This document shows positions 1 through 11,342 of a DNA stretch of 64,000 bases, one piece after another. A program made the position numbers and the translations under genes. The notes below the pieces were generated by a model, which was not told the origin of the DNA, made no database searches, and saw nothing but the letters and a program-made list of their open reading frames with translations. Numbering within the stretch: position 1 is the first letter of the stretch; every line of letters starts with the position of its first letter. This DNA comes from Scatophagus argus (taxonomy: Eukaryota; Chordata; Actinopteri; Scatophagidae). Location of the stretch: assembly GCF_020382885.2 (NCBI RefSeq), contig NC_058501.1, positions 992,001 to 1,056,000 on the forward strand, given 5' to 3'.

Positions 1-141
1 TGGATGCTGGATTTCCCCCGCTGCTTGGCCAGGGAAAACATTGCTTGTGATGTGGATGAGGTGCTGTGGCCAGACCGAAACAGAAGACAAGATGCAGATT
101 TTTTTTTTTTTTTTTTTTTTTTAACTGTGACTGTACAGTAA
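1..141 (+). CDS. Possible C-terminal end of an upstream gene (unrecognised)
   Basis: Frame 1 is open from the window edge to a TAA at 139-141. It reads through an acidic/arginine-rich stretch (about 33 residues) and then a run of about 23 T that would encode seven phenylalanines. The T-run makes the end of the frame suspect. The following sequence resembles a 3' UTR, with poly(A) signals nearby. I do not recognise the peptide. It could equally be all 3' UTR. Confidence 0.15.
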   Translation, partial: WMLDFPRCLARENIACDVDEVLWPDRNRRQDADFFFFFFFLTVTVQ

Positions 142-229
142 ATTCTTCTGTTGTTTTGTATGTATACCACTGTATGTGCAGCTTTTTGTTGGTTGGGATG
201 TACACTGTGTTCATTGTTTTTGTGGGGAA

Positions 230-274
230 AATAAAATATATTTGTACCATGTATTTGTGCGTTCTGAGAATAAA
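230..274 (+). terminator. Two poly(A) signals (AATAAA) of a left-hand gene
   Basis: Canonical AATAAA hexamers lie at 230-235 and 269-274 in AT-rich sequence downstream of the open frame at the window edge. This fits the 3' end of a plus-strand transcription unit entering from the left. A hexamer alone is weak evidence in AT-rich DNA. Confidence 0.3.
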
Positions 275-699
275 AACTATTTTATATTTTACAACACACT
301 TATGTATGTACTGTCTGTAGTAAGTGTAACACTGAACAAAAACAAGGCCTAAGTCATGATGAATGGAGAAGAAGTGTTTTCCATTCATCATTACATTAAG
401 CACCTCAGTGTTCAACTGGTTCTTAAACATGGCTGTTCATATGATGGTTTGCATGTGTCATTTGAAAACAAAATACCATTTTGAGAAAAAACAACATTGT
501 TTTGAATGTAAAGTTTCATTTTGCAGGAGAATTGGGGGGTTTTGCCCATTGTGTGTGTGTGTTTTTGATTTGTGTGTAGAGTTCTGAGAATATGAGGCAT
601 GCTTTCAGAAAATGTGTGTAAACAGTTGAGAAAAACTGTAATTGGGAACCTGTGATTTCTAGAAATTGCAGAGGTCATCTCTTGTCTTGATCCCATGTG

Positions 700-1010
700 A
701 ATGTGCCACCATGAGGTTCATATATAGACGTATGTGGCTCAGAGTAACATACCTTGACAACTTTTTGATGGATTGTCTCAAAATTTGATCAACATATTCA
801 AGGCCCCAGGGGGATATATTTTCCTGTAGCTCTGCTTGATATCTTTTTTCCCTTATTTAGTGAAATATCTCAACATCTAATGGATGGATTGGCACAAAAT
901 TTACAGACATTCATGGTGATAAAGACTTTGCTAAACCTCTGACTTCTCCTCTAGCTCCCCCAAGAGGCTGACATTTTTGGTCAGTTGCGGTTGGGCCATT
1001 GAAATATTTC
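700..1010. repeat. Degenerate dispersed fish repeat with internal repetition
   Basis: The segment has imperfect repeats of the pattern 'tggatggattg(g/t)..caaaatttga/tacagacattcat' followed by 'ctctagc(t/g)cc'. I recall this pattern as a widespread teleost interspersed repeat. Two to three degenerate units can be traced. No coding capacity is visible. Confidence 0.35.
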
Positions 1011-2866
1011 CATAAAGTATGTGTGATAGGTAGAGTGGTAGTGGTAGGTTCCCCTCATTCTTTCCTGATCCTACACTGCCAGGAACGGCGTCTAGTTGAG
1101 GTATGTTTCTCTGTTGTTTTGGTTGAAAATAGTTTTGGTATATGTACTTAGCACTTCCTTTATATCTGTACAGGTGCAGGACGGAGCACTTAAGCTGCTG
1201 GTCACCGTGCTCCCCTCTCCGTTTGGTGCAGTGCTCATCATGCGTGTATGTGTGGCTGTATCATGTGGAGTTCCCGGGTATGCCTGCTCTAGTCACATTA
1301 TCTAACACCTTGTATATGATGCATGTTTTTCATACTAGGAACGGGGAAGTGATGTCGGCTCCTGGTGCAGTAGCTGAGCTCTAGGCACTGCTGTTTTTGC
1401 CCATTTGTCAAATATGTTTGGTGTGTTTATGGTAACTTTGTTGATTAGGTGTTTTTGTATAAGTTGTTGTAGCCATTAGTTTTTTTCTCCCTAGTTGGGT
1501 TAAGTTTTGTTATTTTTTTGTAAACCAACATTGAGTTTGCACTCTATTCTGGAGTTCTCTTAATACCAGCATAGGTGGGTCGGTCAGAGGCTTACAGGTG
1601 GTGGCTCACTAGGTGGAGGGTCCCCCCCCTACCCCTTGAGTTTATCTGCATGCTTAATACTGTGTTGTGTTCTAACCTGTCTTTTTGTTTTGCAGTGTGT
1701 GGGTGTGTGTGTGTGTGTGTGGGTGTCACCCCCCACTTCCTGTTGGTCTCTTTCATACCACCCCTCCTGCTGGTAAAATGCTCCAGTACAGTGATACCTT
1801 TTTTAAGAGAGCATATTTTTAGTAGTGGGATTTTAAGCCAAGTCGGTATGTGATATGGGAAATTCTGTTTAAATAAAACTTGAATATTGTTGTGAAACTG
1901 GAAATCCACCTCTCTGCTTCTTTTTCTCAAATCAAAGAACCTGTGTGGTATTCTCTGGGTGAAATTCCCAGAGTGGCGTTGACGTATTGTCAGGGGTTTA
2001 GAGCTGCCCCGGTCACATATGGTACACACATTCAGGGTTAATAACTTTGAACTTTTCATATCCTGCTGTTGTCAGGCCAAATTTTTTTTTTTTTTTCAAA
2101 ACAGCACAATGCGAACATTTTTGGTTTTAAACAGGATTCCACATTTATCTGATCTGAATGGTGTGATATTCTCAATCCAAACCCAAACACAGTAGGCAAA
2201 TGGACCAGACATTTTTTTTCTTTTTTACTCTTACTTCTACACATCCAAGGGACTCACTGGTATGCTGGACCACTGGGGAAAATTACAATGGTAGATATGG
2301 TCAGTGCTAAATCAGCCTAGGTCTTGAATTCATGATGCAGTCAAACAGGGTTTGTGTGCTAATACTCGTACATATTCAGCTTCTCTTCCTATTACCTTCC
2401 TGAAACATAATAGGATTTAGGGCCAGAGGGGAGACAGGGGATTTGTACAAAGGTAAGCAGTTTGTTTGATGGTGATGTACATGCAACCTCTGAGGTCTGA
2501 CAGAGACTACATGCTGTACCAGTCCCTGTGGCAGCAAAGCTAATTCAGATACACAAATGAATGTCAATACCACGTAATTCCTTGTATCAGAATGCAAAAA
2601 GTAATGCTTTCAAAGCAATACCCAAAAATGATGTTGAGAAAACAACTATATTCTATTCTTCATCAACAAATTCAGAGAAAAGAACCAAAATAACAATGGT
2701 TGCATCTGACTAACAAGTATTTTGTGTGTATCCAAAGCCTGATAGATCTCATTCCTGTTTGCCATAAATTATGACTCTTAAATATAGCCTTATAGCCTGA
2801 CCTGGCGGCCTATGAACTCCCAACCTTCGAATAAGGCACTTTGCTGTATTTAGTATTCTACGTATG
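1011..2866. other. Gene-free stretch
   Basis: Non-coding AT-rich sequence with a short TG microsatellite (about 1697-1722) and poly-T/poly-A runs. The open frames here are short and low in complexity. No domain, splice pattern or repeat family was recognised. Confidence 0.5.
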
Positions 2867-2867
2867 C

Positions 2868-3176
2868 TGTAGGGTGGTGCAGTGGTTAGCACTGTTGCCT
2901 CATAGCAAGAGGGTTCCAGGTTCGAAACCTGGTTCGAATCCTGGTCTGGGCCCTTCTATGTGGAGTTTGCATGTTCTCCCTGTGCCTGCGTGGGTTTTCT
3001 CTGGGTACTCCTGCTTCCTCCCACAATACCAAAAACATGCACATTAGGTTAATTGGCTACTCTAAATTGCCCCTAGGTGTGAGGTGCAATGTAGAGTGTG
3101 TTAGTGAGTGGTTGTCTATCTTTGTGTGTTGGCCCTGCAATTGACTGGCGACCAGTCCAGGGTGTACCCCACCAAA
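2868..3176 (+). mobile_element. tRNA-derived SINE (family A), 3' truncated
   Basis: This is the first copy of the window's most common SINE. It has a pol III-type head (ggtggtgcagtggttagc, B-box ggttcgaatcc), a conserved body (ctccctgtgcctgcgtggg), and ends at the 'gaccagtccagggtgtacccc' region without the usual (TGGA)n tail. The B-box region is locally duplicated (2916-2940). Other copies lie near 5.0, 9.3, 12.4, 22.8, 37.1, 41.0 and 55.1 kb. Confidence 0.85.
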
Positions 3177-3241
3177 TGTGAAGGTTGGCTTGTTTTTAAC
3201 TTTATTTTTATTACTACTATTACAATTACTTTCATTATTAT

Positions 3242-3309
3242 TATTGTTTCTATTGTTCCATTGCACTACCATTATTGAATGGTAGTGCAATGGAACAATA
3301 GAAACAATA
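3242..3309. repeat. Perfect 32-bp inverted repeat with 4-nt loop
   Basis: The left arm 3242-3273 and right arm 3278-3309 are exact reverse complements, separated only by 'attg'. The arms are unique-looking sequence (core attgcactaccatt), not a simple repeat. No transposon ends are visible. The stem would fold as a very stable hairpin in RNA or single-stranded DNA. Confidence 0.9.
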
Positions 3310-4025
3310 TTAACAATAAGAAACGTTTTTTTTTTAATTATTATATTTTGATATAATAATTTTATTTTATTCAAACTGAATTTATACTCACAAATTGATT
3401 GTACAATGAGAATATATATTGCTATTTATATACAACATATATAATTTAGCACTGATGTTGGGAATGTATTTTTTTAACTTGCAACTGGTATTGCTAGAAC
3501 GTGCACGTAGAAATGTTAAATTGCTCCTGTTTTTACACAGGCCAGGTTTTTGATGGCGAGCTAGCAAACAGAGTTCCATGGGATAAGACTGAAGATTCTC
3601 CCAGGACTCAGCTGAACTGACCTTCCTGCACTTTGGGTCTGGTAGGAGTAATAGGCCTGGACATTCTCCTCAGGACCCTCATACATTTTTTTGGGGTCAT
3701 TGAATTGTGTTGCACTTCCGGGATACGGACGAATACATCCTTTGGAAGGATTTGCGGGATATAATCTACACTGTGTGGAAATTGTACATTTTTCTTGTAC
3801 GCACATTGATTGTTGTTGATTGAATGTAATTGTCTATGTTTTTCATTGTTTTTCACAATATATGGTACCACTCACCCAAAAACTGTTTCCTTGTTCATGC
3901 CTTCTTTTATACTCTCCTCTCCTAGAGCCAAATCTAGACTTCTGATAGTGGCCCAATAGCTGAATAATTAAATAACTATAACTTAAGTAATATATAGGTT
4001 ACACTATGCACCTCTGTCTGTGTGC

Positions 4026-4088
4026 TTTTGTTGTGATTTGACACTATATAAATTAATTGAATTGAAATGAATTGAATTTAATTGAAGT
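4026..4088 (+). mobile_element. L2-type LINE 3' tail fragment
   Basis: A short piece resembling the 3' terminus of the window's L2 elements: 'cactatataaatt' followed by (TTGAAT)n-like repeats. Highly truncated, as is usual for LINE copies that start at the 3' end. Confidence 0.5.
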
Positions 4089-4495
4089 TGGTTTGGATTT
4101 TATAGGGCAGTAGACCTATATGTATCTATATGTGACAACAATTAACTGTAAAAAATAAGACTTTTAAAGTAAGTAAGTAAGACGCACACGAGTTGTGTTT
4201 TGGTATTTGTGCAAAGGCTACATGTGCTTAGCTAATTTTAAAAAAGTCACAGTCAATGAAGAAGTAATTTGTATCTACCCATTATTTAGTTTCATAGGAG
4301 AGAATGTAACCCAGTTTAATCAAGCACAGACAAAGTCTAATTTAACAAAAATTAAAAACAAGGCCAAGGATAATGATATTAATAATAACCAACAATTAAA
4401 ACACACCTTTGACTTTCTCAAATAATGACATAGTTTGTGATGTGGTTGATGATTCATCTGGTCAAGGTCTATTTAAATCTTGAAGAGCTCCATTT

Positions 4496-5357
4496 CTCAT
4501 GTTATATTCATCCATCCATCCATTTTCTATACCGCTTATCCGTCAGGGTCGCGGGGGAGCTGGAGCCTATTTCCCCCTCCTCATCCTTGGTATGACTGTT
4601 TGCTCCCTGGGTGCTTTTCCCCGTGTTCTTCATTACTCCACTACTTGAAACTATTTAAAAAAGAACTGTGGGGAATGGTCCTACCAAGCTCATATATTTA
4701 CAACTTAATCAAATTCATTTCTACTGGGTTTAATGTATTCTATCCAGTTTGATTACGTATTAGAAAATTTGTCATGTTGCAATCTTAGGGAATATGTTAC
4801 TTTTTCCATTTTATATATTTAGAGATTGGGTAGATTAAATCTACCCAATCTTTAATCGAGGGTGCTTGGGGCTTCAGCCACCTTCGAGTTATGGCTTTTT
4901 TAGCTGCAACCAACAGAATTTTGACAAGGGTTCTGTTTTTAGAGTATGTTTCTTCTGGGATGTTGCAGAAGTATCCATACATCCATCCATTTTCTACACC
5001 GCTTATCCATCAGGGTCGCAGGGGGAGCTGGAGCCTATCCTAGCTGACTACGGGCGAGAGGCGGGGTACACCCTGGACTGGTCGCCAGTCAATCGCAGGG
5101 CCAACACACAAAGACAAACAACCACACACTCTCACACTCACACCTAGGGGCAATTTAGAGTAGCCAATTAACCTAATGTGCATGTTTTTGGTATTGTGGG
5201 AGGAAGCCGGAGTACCCGGAGAAAACCCACGCAGGCACAGGGAGAACATGCAAACTCCACACAGAAGGACCCAGACCGGGATTTGAACCTGGAACCCTCT
5301 TGCTATGAGGCGACAGTGCTAACCACTGCACCACCGTGCCGCCCCTCATGTTATATT
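4496..5357 (-). mobile_element. Composite retroinsertion: SINE-A + L1 flank + second SINE tail
   Basis: Read on the minus strand, the insert begins with a full SINE-A head (5344) and body and the ATGG-rich tail (about 4977). It continues about 410 bp into L1 ORF2 3' sequence (4976-4566), then switches into a second SINE-A tail (4565-4509). The whole unit is flanked by a perfect 13-bp target duplication, ctcatgttatatt, at 4496-4508 and 5345-5357. The SINE-L1 junction matches the one at 23149-23170, including the old target-site sequence tacttctgcaac. The L1/second-tail switch occurs at a shared 'atagg'. Confidence 0.85.
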
Positions 5358-5429
5358 GTTTTTGTATATACCATGTGCATAACATAACTCCTCCCACTTT
5401 GGAACTGTGCATCACATGGCCAACAGTGC

Positions 5430-6090
5430 TGTTCAACAGTGATGTGTCGTTCATGAAAGAGTCATTCAATATGAAATAATGTTTTATATGACTCGGGAGT
5501 AACAAGTCCTCTCAAGGAACAAGTGAGCGGTTTGTTCATTTTCATGGAGTGCCTTCTATTGCCATATGACAGGCAGCTGCATAAGCTCTGTCAGCAAGAC
5601 AGGAAACAGAAATGATTAGTTCACGACTCAATCACCTGTGAGTCCGTCCTCAGGTCCTCGTTCACGTGACAGTCAGGCAGCTCAGGCTGTGTGGCAAGTA
5701 GCAAGCACTACAGTTCGTTCACGGATCGTTCATACGGTTCATTCTTTCTTTCATTTGTCACATGACAGTCACCTAGTCACTGTCGTGCTGTTAAACAAAT
5801 ATGGCAGGGAGGATGCAGGACACAAGTCACTTTATTGTGGTGTGTATTTGCTTTCCCAGCTTTTCACATGGTTTCAATTGTTTGTGGCTTTTTGTGTATT
5901 ATACTTGTCAGCTGAAGCAAACAATCATGCCTTCTGTATTTAGTGTTTGTGACCCACGGCCTTTTTTACAACGCCCACAAGAGGGCTACAGCAGGACCTG
6001 CTGTAAAAATGAACGAAATGACTCAAAAAAAGATTCATTCAATTTACTGTTTGAGAGTGAACGATCTAATTCAGTAAAAAGAGTCGAACT
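5430..6090. repeat. Possible non-autonomous DNA element rich in GTTCA/TGAAC motifs
   Basis: The stretch has many copies of 'gttca(c/t)g..tca' on both strands. The left end (tgtcgttcatgaaagagtc) weakly matches the inverted right end near 6085 (agagtcgaac). The pattern resembles fish MITEs, but I cannot define terminal repeats or a target duplication. No gene seen. Confidence 0.25.
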
Positions 6091-6592
6091 TGCCACCATT
6101 ACCATTTAACAATGCAACAACATATTATTCTGAAGATGCTATGAATACCAATTTTGGTTATAGTTCACAGCAGGAGCTGAAACTAAAGCATAAAATGTCA
6201 TTCAGTACACTCATAGCTTGTATGGGTCAAACATACACAGAGCTTTCACCCAGGAGACTGCTGTCTGTGTCTCATGTGAAGTTAACCAATGTAAAGTACT
6301 TAACTTACATCATGTCTTTTATTGCATACCTTATGTACTGAAGATTAATTCAATTCAATTCAATTCAGTTTATTTATATAGCGCCAATTCACAACAAAAG
6401 TTATCTCATGACACTTTCCAATTTGAGCAGGTCTAGACCAAACTCTTTAATTAAATTGTAAAATAGAGAGAGCCCAACATTCCCCCTTGAGCAAGCACTT
6501 GGCGACAGTGGCCCGGAACAACTACCTTTTAGAAGGCAGAAACCTCAGAGCAGACCCCGGCTCAAGATGGGCGGCCATCTGCCTTGACCGGT

Positions 6593-6634
<42 letters not shown>

Positions 6635-7125
6635 AGGAGAGCGACAGAGAGAGCAAGGGAGAGAGGCAGAGGGGGTGGGGTGTGAGAGAAGGAGCACACA
6701 AACAGAGATGCATAGCAGCAGTAATAATACCAGAAGTATCGGAATGTAGGTAATGATAATGACAATGAAGTATACAGAAGGTATTATGGTGATTTTGATA
6801 ACAATGGTAGTAACAATAATGGTAGTAGCTGTACTGAGTCGTAACAGATTTAAATCAGATTATGACTAAACAGTAGTAATTGCAGTAGGTTTTAAGCAGG
6901 ACGACAGCAGGACCGCAGCAGGAGGTCCAGTCATGATCGCTAGGAATCTGCGGGACAAGAAAGCACAGGGACTACCGGGAAGAAGTTGAGTTTGTAATAT
7001 GCATTAATGGGCCATGAATGTGTGCAGAAGGAGAGGGAGAGGAAGAAAGAGCTCAGTGTGTCATGGGAGGGCCCCCGGCAGTCTAAGCCTATAGCAGCAT
7101 AACTAGGGGCCGGCCTAGGCCAGCC

Positions 7126-10100
7126 CTAACTATAAGCTTTATCAAAGAGGAAAGTTTTTAGTCTACTCTTAAATATAGAGAGGGTGTCCGCCTCCCGGAC
7201 CGAAACCGGAAGATGGTTCCATAGTAGAGGAGCTTGATAACTAAAGGCTCTGGTTCCCAATCTACTTCTGAGGACTCTAGGAACCACAAGTAGCCCTGCA
7301 TTTTGGGAACGCAAAGTTCTGGTGGGATAATAGGGTACTATTAACTCTTTAAGATAGGATGGTGCCTGACCGTTCAGGGCTTTATATGTGAGGAGGAGAA
7401 TTTTAAAATCTATCCTGAATTTTACAGGTAGCCAATGTAGAGAAGCCAGAACAGGAGAAATATGGTCTCTCATGCTGGTTCTTGTCAGTAGTCGTGCTGC
7501 AGCGTTCTGGATTAGCTGGAGAGTCTTTATGGATTTACTGGGGCAGCCTGACAGAAGGGAGTTACAGTAATCCAGTCTAGATGTAATTAATGCATGGACT
7601 AATTTTTCTGCATCTTTCTGACTCAGGATGTGCCTAATCTTTGCGATATTGCGGAGGTGAAAGAATGCAGTCTTTGAAATATTTGCTATGTGCGAGTTAA
7701 AGGACATGTCCTGGTCAAAGATAACTCCTAGATTTCTTACAGTGGAGCTTGAGGCCACGGCTAAGCCATCTATCAATGCAATATCACTGCATAATTTATT
7801 TCTAAGGTGTTCGGGGCCCAGAGCAATAACTTCAGTTTTGTCTGAATTTAGAAGTAGGAAGTTGCTGGTCATCCAGGTTTTTATGTCTTTAAGACATGCC
7901 TGAAGCTTGACTAGCTGATTTGTTTCATCTGGTTTCATTGATAAGTACAATTGTGTATCATCCGCATAACAATGAAAATGTATGCAGTGTTTCCTAATAA
8001 TATCACCAATGGGGAGCATATACAGGCTGAATAATATTGGCCCAAGGACAGAACCTTGGGGAACTCCATGACTAACTTTTGAGAGTGTGGACGATGTATC
8101 ATTAACATGAACAAATTGAAATTGCTCTGATAAATAAGACTGAAACCAGCTTAATGCAGTTCCTTTGATGCCAATTAGGTGTTCCAATCTGTGCAGTAAT
8201 ATAGAGTGGTCAATGGTGTCAAATGCAGCACTAAGGTCTAACAGTACAAGGACAGAGATAAATCCCTTGTCTGATGCCAGGAGGAGGTCATTTGTGACTT
8301 TGACCAATGCTGTTTCTGTGCTATGATGAGCTCTAAAGCCAGATTGAAAAGTTATTATTTTGAAGAAATTCATATAACTGATTGGCGACTGTTCTTTCAA
8401 GGATCTTGGAAAGAAATGGAAGGTTAGATATTGGTCTATAGTTGCTTAAAACCTCTGGATCAAGTGTGTGTTTTTTAAGGAGAGGTTTGACTACAGCTAC
8501 TTTAAAGGACTGGGGTACATAGCCTGTTATCAGGGACAGATTGATCATGTCTAATAGACAGGTGCTAAGTAAGGGTAAAGCTTCTTTGAGAAGTTTGGTA
8601 GGGATGGGGTCTAAGAGGCATGTTGTTGGCTTGGATGAATATACGAGTGAGTATAGCTGATGGGGATCAATAGGTGAAAAGCAGTCAAGATGAATATCTG
8701 TTTCTACTGTTGGTTCTAAGACACTAATGTCTGATGTTACATCAGGATCAGCTGAGGTCAGTAGGTGCTGAATTTTGTCTCTAATGTTTAAGATCTTGTC
8801 GTTAAAAAAGGTTATAAAGTTATTGCTGCTAAGGGTCACAGGGATACAAGGCTCGATAGCACTGTGGCTCTCTGTCAGCCTGGCTACAGTGCTGAAGAGA
8901 AACCTGGGATTATGCTTGTTATCCTCAATTAATTTGGAGTAATAGGCTGCTCTGGCAGTCCGTAGGGCCTTCCTATATAACCTAAGACTGTCTTGCCAGA
9001 TTGAGCGAGATTCAATAAGTTTGGAGGGACGTCATTTCCTCTCAAGTTTTTGCACATTTTGCTTTAATTTGCGAACCTCTGTATTATACCAGGGTGCAAG
9101 TTTCTTTTGCTTTATGAGTTTCTTTTTTAGCGGAGCAACAGAGTCTAAAGTTGTCCTTAGTAAACTTGCAGCACTGTTCACGAAATGGTCGATTTCAGAG
9201 GGATTATTGTATTGTTCACTCGTATGGGGACATGATACTGAAGTTAATGACAATAGAACTGTTTCTTTAAATTTAGTCACAGCACTATCAGACAGGTATC
9301 TAGTGTAGGAGTTTTTTCTTGGTGGTATGAAGTCCATCCATCCATCCATTTTCTATACCGCTTATCCATCAGGGTCGCAGGGGGAGCTGGAGCCTATCCC
9401 AGCTACGGGCGAGAGGCGGGGTACACCCTGGACTGGTCGCCAGTCAATCGCAGGGCCAACACACAAAGACAAACAACCACACACTCTCACACTCACACCT
9501 AGGGGCAATTTAGAGTAGCCAATTAACCTAATGTGCATGTTTTTGGTATTGTGGGAGGAAGCCGGAGTACCCGGATGGTATGAAGTCAAATAGTATAAAT
9601 TCAAAAGTTATTAAACAATGGTCAGATAGAAGGGGATTTTGTTCAGAGACAGTTAAATGTTCTACATCTATATCTATACCATATGTCAGAACAAGGTCAA
9701 GAGTGTGATTGAAGCAATGAGTGGGTTCATGTACACACTGACAGAAGCCGATTGAATCTAAGAGAGAGATAAATGCTGCGCGAAGGCTATCATTACTATC
9801 ATCCACGTGGATGTTGAAATCACCCATAATAATAACTTTATTAGTTTTAAGGACCAGACTCGATAGGAACTCTGGAAATTCCAGTAAAAATTCAGAGTAT
9901 GGGCCAGGAGCGCGGTACACTACAACAATAAAAATTAGTTGTATTGTTTTCCAGGTAGGGTGTGAGAGACTAAGAATAAGGCTTTTGAATGAATGGTAGT
10001 TGACTTTGGGCTTTGGACTAAATGATAGGTTTGGGTCGAAAATGACGGCAACTCCACCTCCTCGGCCGGTGTCTCGAGGAATCTGAGTATTAATATGACT

Positions 10101-10374
10101 TTGGGGAGTGGATTCATTTAAACTGGCATATTCTTCTGGCCGAAGCCAGGTTTCGGTTAAGCAAAATATAAAAATAAATAAAATAAATAAAAAATATTAA
10201 CTCATTCACTAGTACAGCTTTAGATGAGAGAGATCTAATATTTAACAGTCCACATTTAATTCTCCTATTTGTTGTAGCTGTGGAGGTGTTGGTGTTGATC
10301 TTTATTAGATTTTTATGTATAACTCCTCTTTTTGAATTTGGTTCAATTAATTTAAGTGGTCGGGGGACAGACAC
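7126..10374 (-). pseudogene. L2 ORF2: AP-endonuclease + reverse transcriptase (broken)
   Basis: The endonuclease start (CGLLNIRSLSSK) lies near 10250-10374. Catalytic endonuclease motifs GDFNIH and SDHCLI lie in 9600-9850. The RT spans about 8840-7126 with [39 protein letters not shown] and the active-site YADD (near 7960). A C-terminal region with [10 protein letters not shown] and LHWLPV follows. The frame breaks at least at about 10190 (AT-rich insertion), at 9335-9575 (SINE), and near 8333-8400 where two RT frames overlap. The last 424-aa piece is intact, which suggests moderate age. Confidence 0.9.
9323..9587 (-). mobile_element. SINE-A inserted in the L2 endonuclease region
   Basis: A SINE-A copy in reverse orientation (tail 9335-9360, ending inside the body at 9575, so 5' truncated). 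It is flanked by a perfect 12-bp target duplication tggtatgaagtc at 9323-9334 and 9576-9587. It splits the L2 ORF2 coding region, so it is younger than the L2 copy. Confidence 0.9.
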
Positions 10375-10467
10375 AGTCTCTGTGGGATATTGGGTGGGTA
10401 ACTGTAATGGAAGCGCAGAGAGGCGTGTAGGACTGCAACTCTGCCTCCTGGTCTCAACTCTGGGTTG

Positions 10468-11342
10468 TCAGGGTTTTGGTTTAATAAGAAAGTCAGTCAG
10501 ATTTCTAGATATGAGAGCTGCTCCATCCAAAGTGGGATGAATGCCGTCTCTCCTAATGAGACCAGGTCTTCCCCAAAATGTCTGCCAATTATCTACAAAG
10601 CCCACATTGTTTGCTGGACACCACCTCGACAGCCAGCAATTGAATGATGACATGCGGCTAAACATATCATCACTGGTCAGATTGGGTAGGGGTCCAGAGA
10701 AAACTACGGAGTCCGACATAGTTTTTGCGAATGTACATACATTAATTTTAGTGACCTCCGACTGGCACAGTCGAGTGTCATTACCGCCGACATGTATTAC
10801 TATTTTACTGTATTTACGCTTATCCTTAGTCAGCAGTTTTAGATAAGATTCAATGTCGCCCGCTCTGGCCCCAGGAATGCATTTGACTATGGTCGCTGGT
10901 GTCGCTAACTTCACGTTTCTGACTACAGAGCTGCCAATCACCAGAGTTGGTTTCTCAGTGTGTCGCTGAGTGGGGAGAACTTGTTGGAAACGTGAAGAGG
11001 TTGAGGGTGAGCTGTGGGCTTGTGCTTAGGACTATGCTTCCTCCGTACAGTCACCCAGCCTCCCTGGTTTAACGGCTGCTCGGGAGCTACCGGGGGCAGG
11101 CTACGAGCTACACTAGATCGGCCCGCACCGGCTAATGGGGGCTGACTAACAACAGTAGCTAAACACTTTGTTTCCATGGTGCGGAGCCGTGCTTCTAGTT
11201 CACTAAGCCTCACCTCCAGCGCTACAAGTAAACTACATTTATTACATTTACCACTTTCACTAAAGGAGGCAGAGGAATAAGTAAACATTTGACACACCAA
11301 GCAGGAGAGAGCAGGAGAGCGAGAGGGAGACAGAGAAGCCAT
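10468..11342 (-). pseudogene. L2 ORF1: CxxC/coiled-coil N-terminus + SGNH esterase (frameshifted)
   Basis: The N-terminal part (11342-10938) has paired cysteines (SCLVCQ, CNKCSLL) followed by a leucine-rich heptad region (LEVRLSELEARLRTME) and a basic linker. The second part (10941-10468) is an SGNH/GDSL-type esterase: GSSVVRN block, GGNDTR block and DGIHPT catalytic block. Such ORF1 esterases are known in CR1/L2 LINEs. A shift near 10968 joins the reading frames if one base is discounted (TLVIGSS runs on directly), so this was one ORF. Confidence 0.85.

Noticed and set aside
2900-2950. tRNA gene from the ggttcgaatcc box (also near 5.3, 15.4, 22.8, 37.2, 41.1 and 59.2 kb)
   Set aside because: No closed cloverleaf or acceptor stem; these are tRNA-derived SINE heads.
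5040-5387. Open frames near SINE-A copies with similar peptides (RLIGYSKLPLGVSVRVCGC)
   Set aside because: The same peptide recurs at every SINE-A copy; these are translations of the SINE, not genes.
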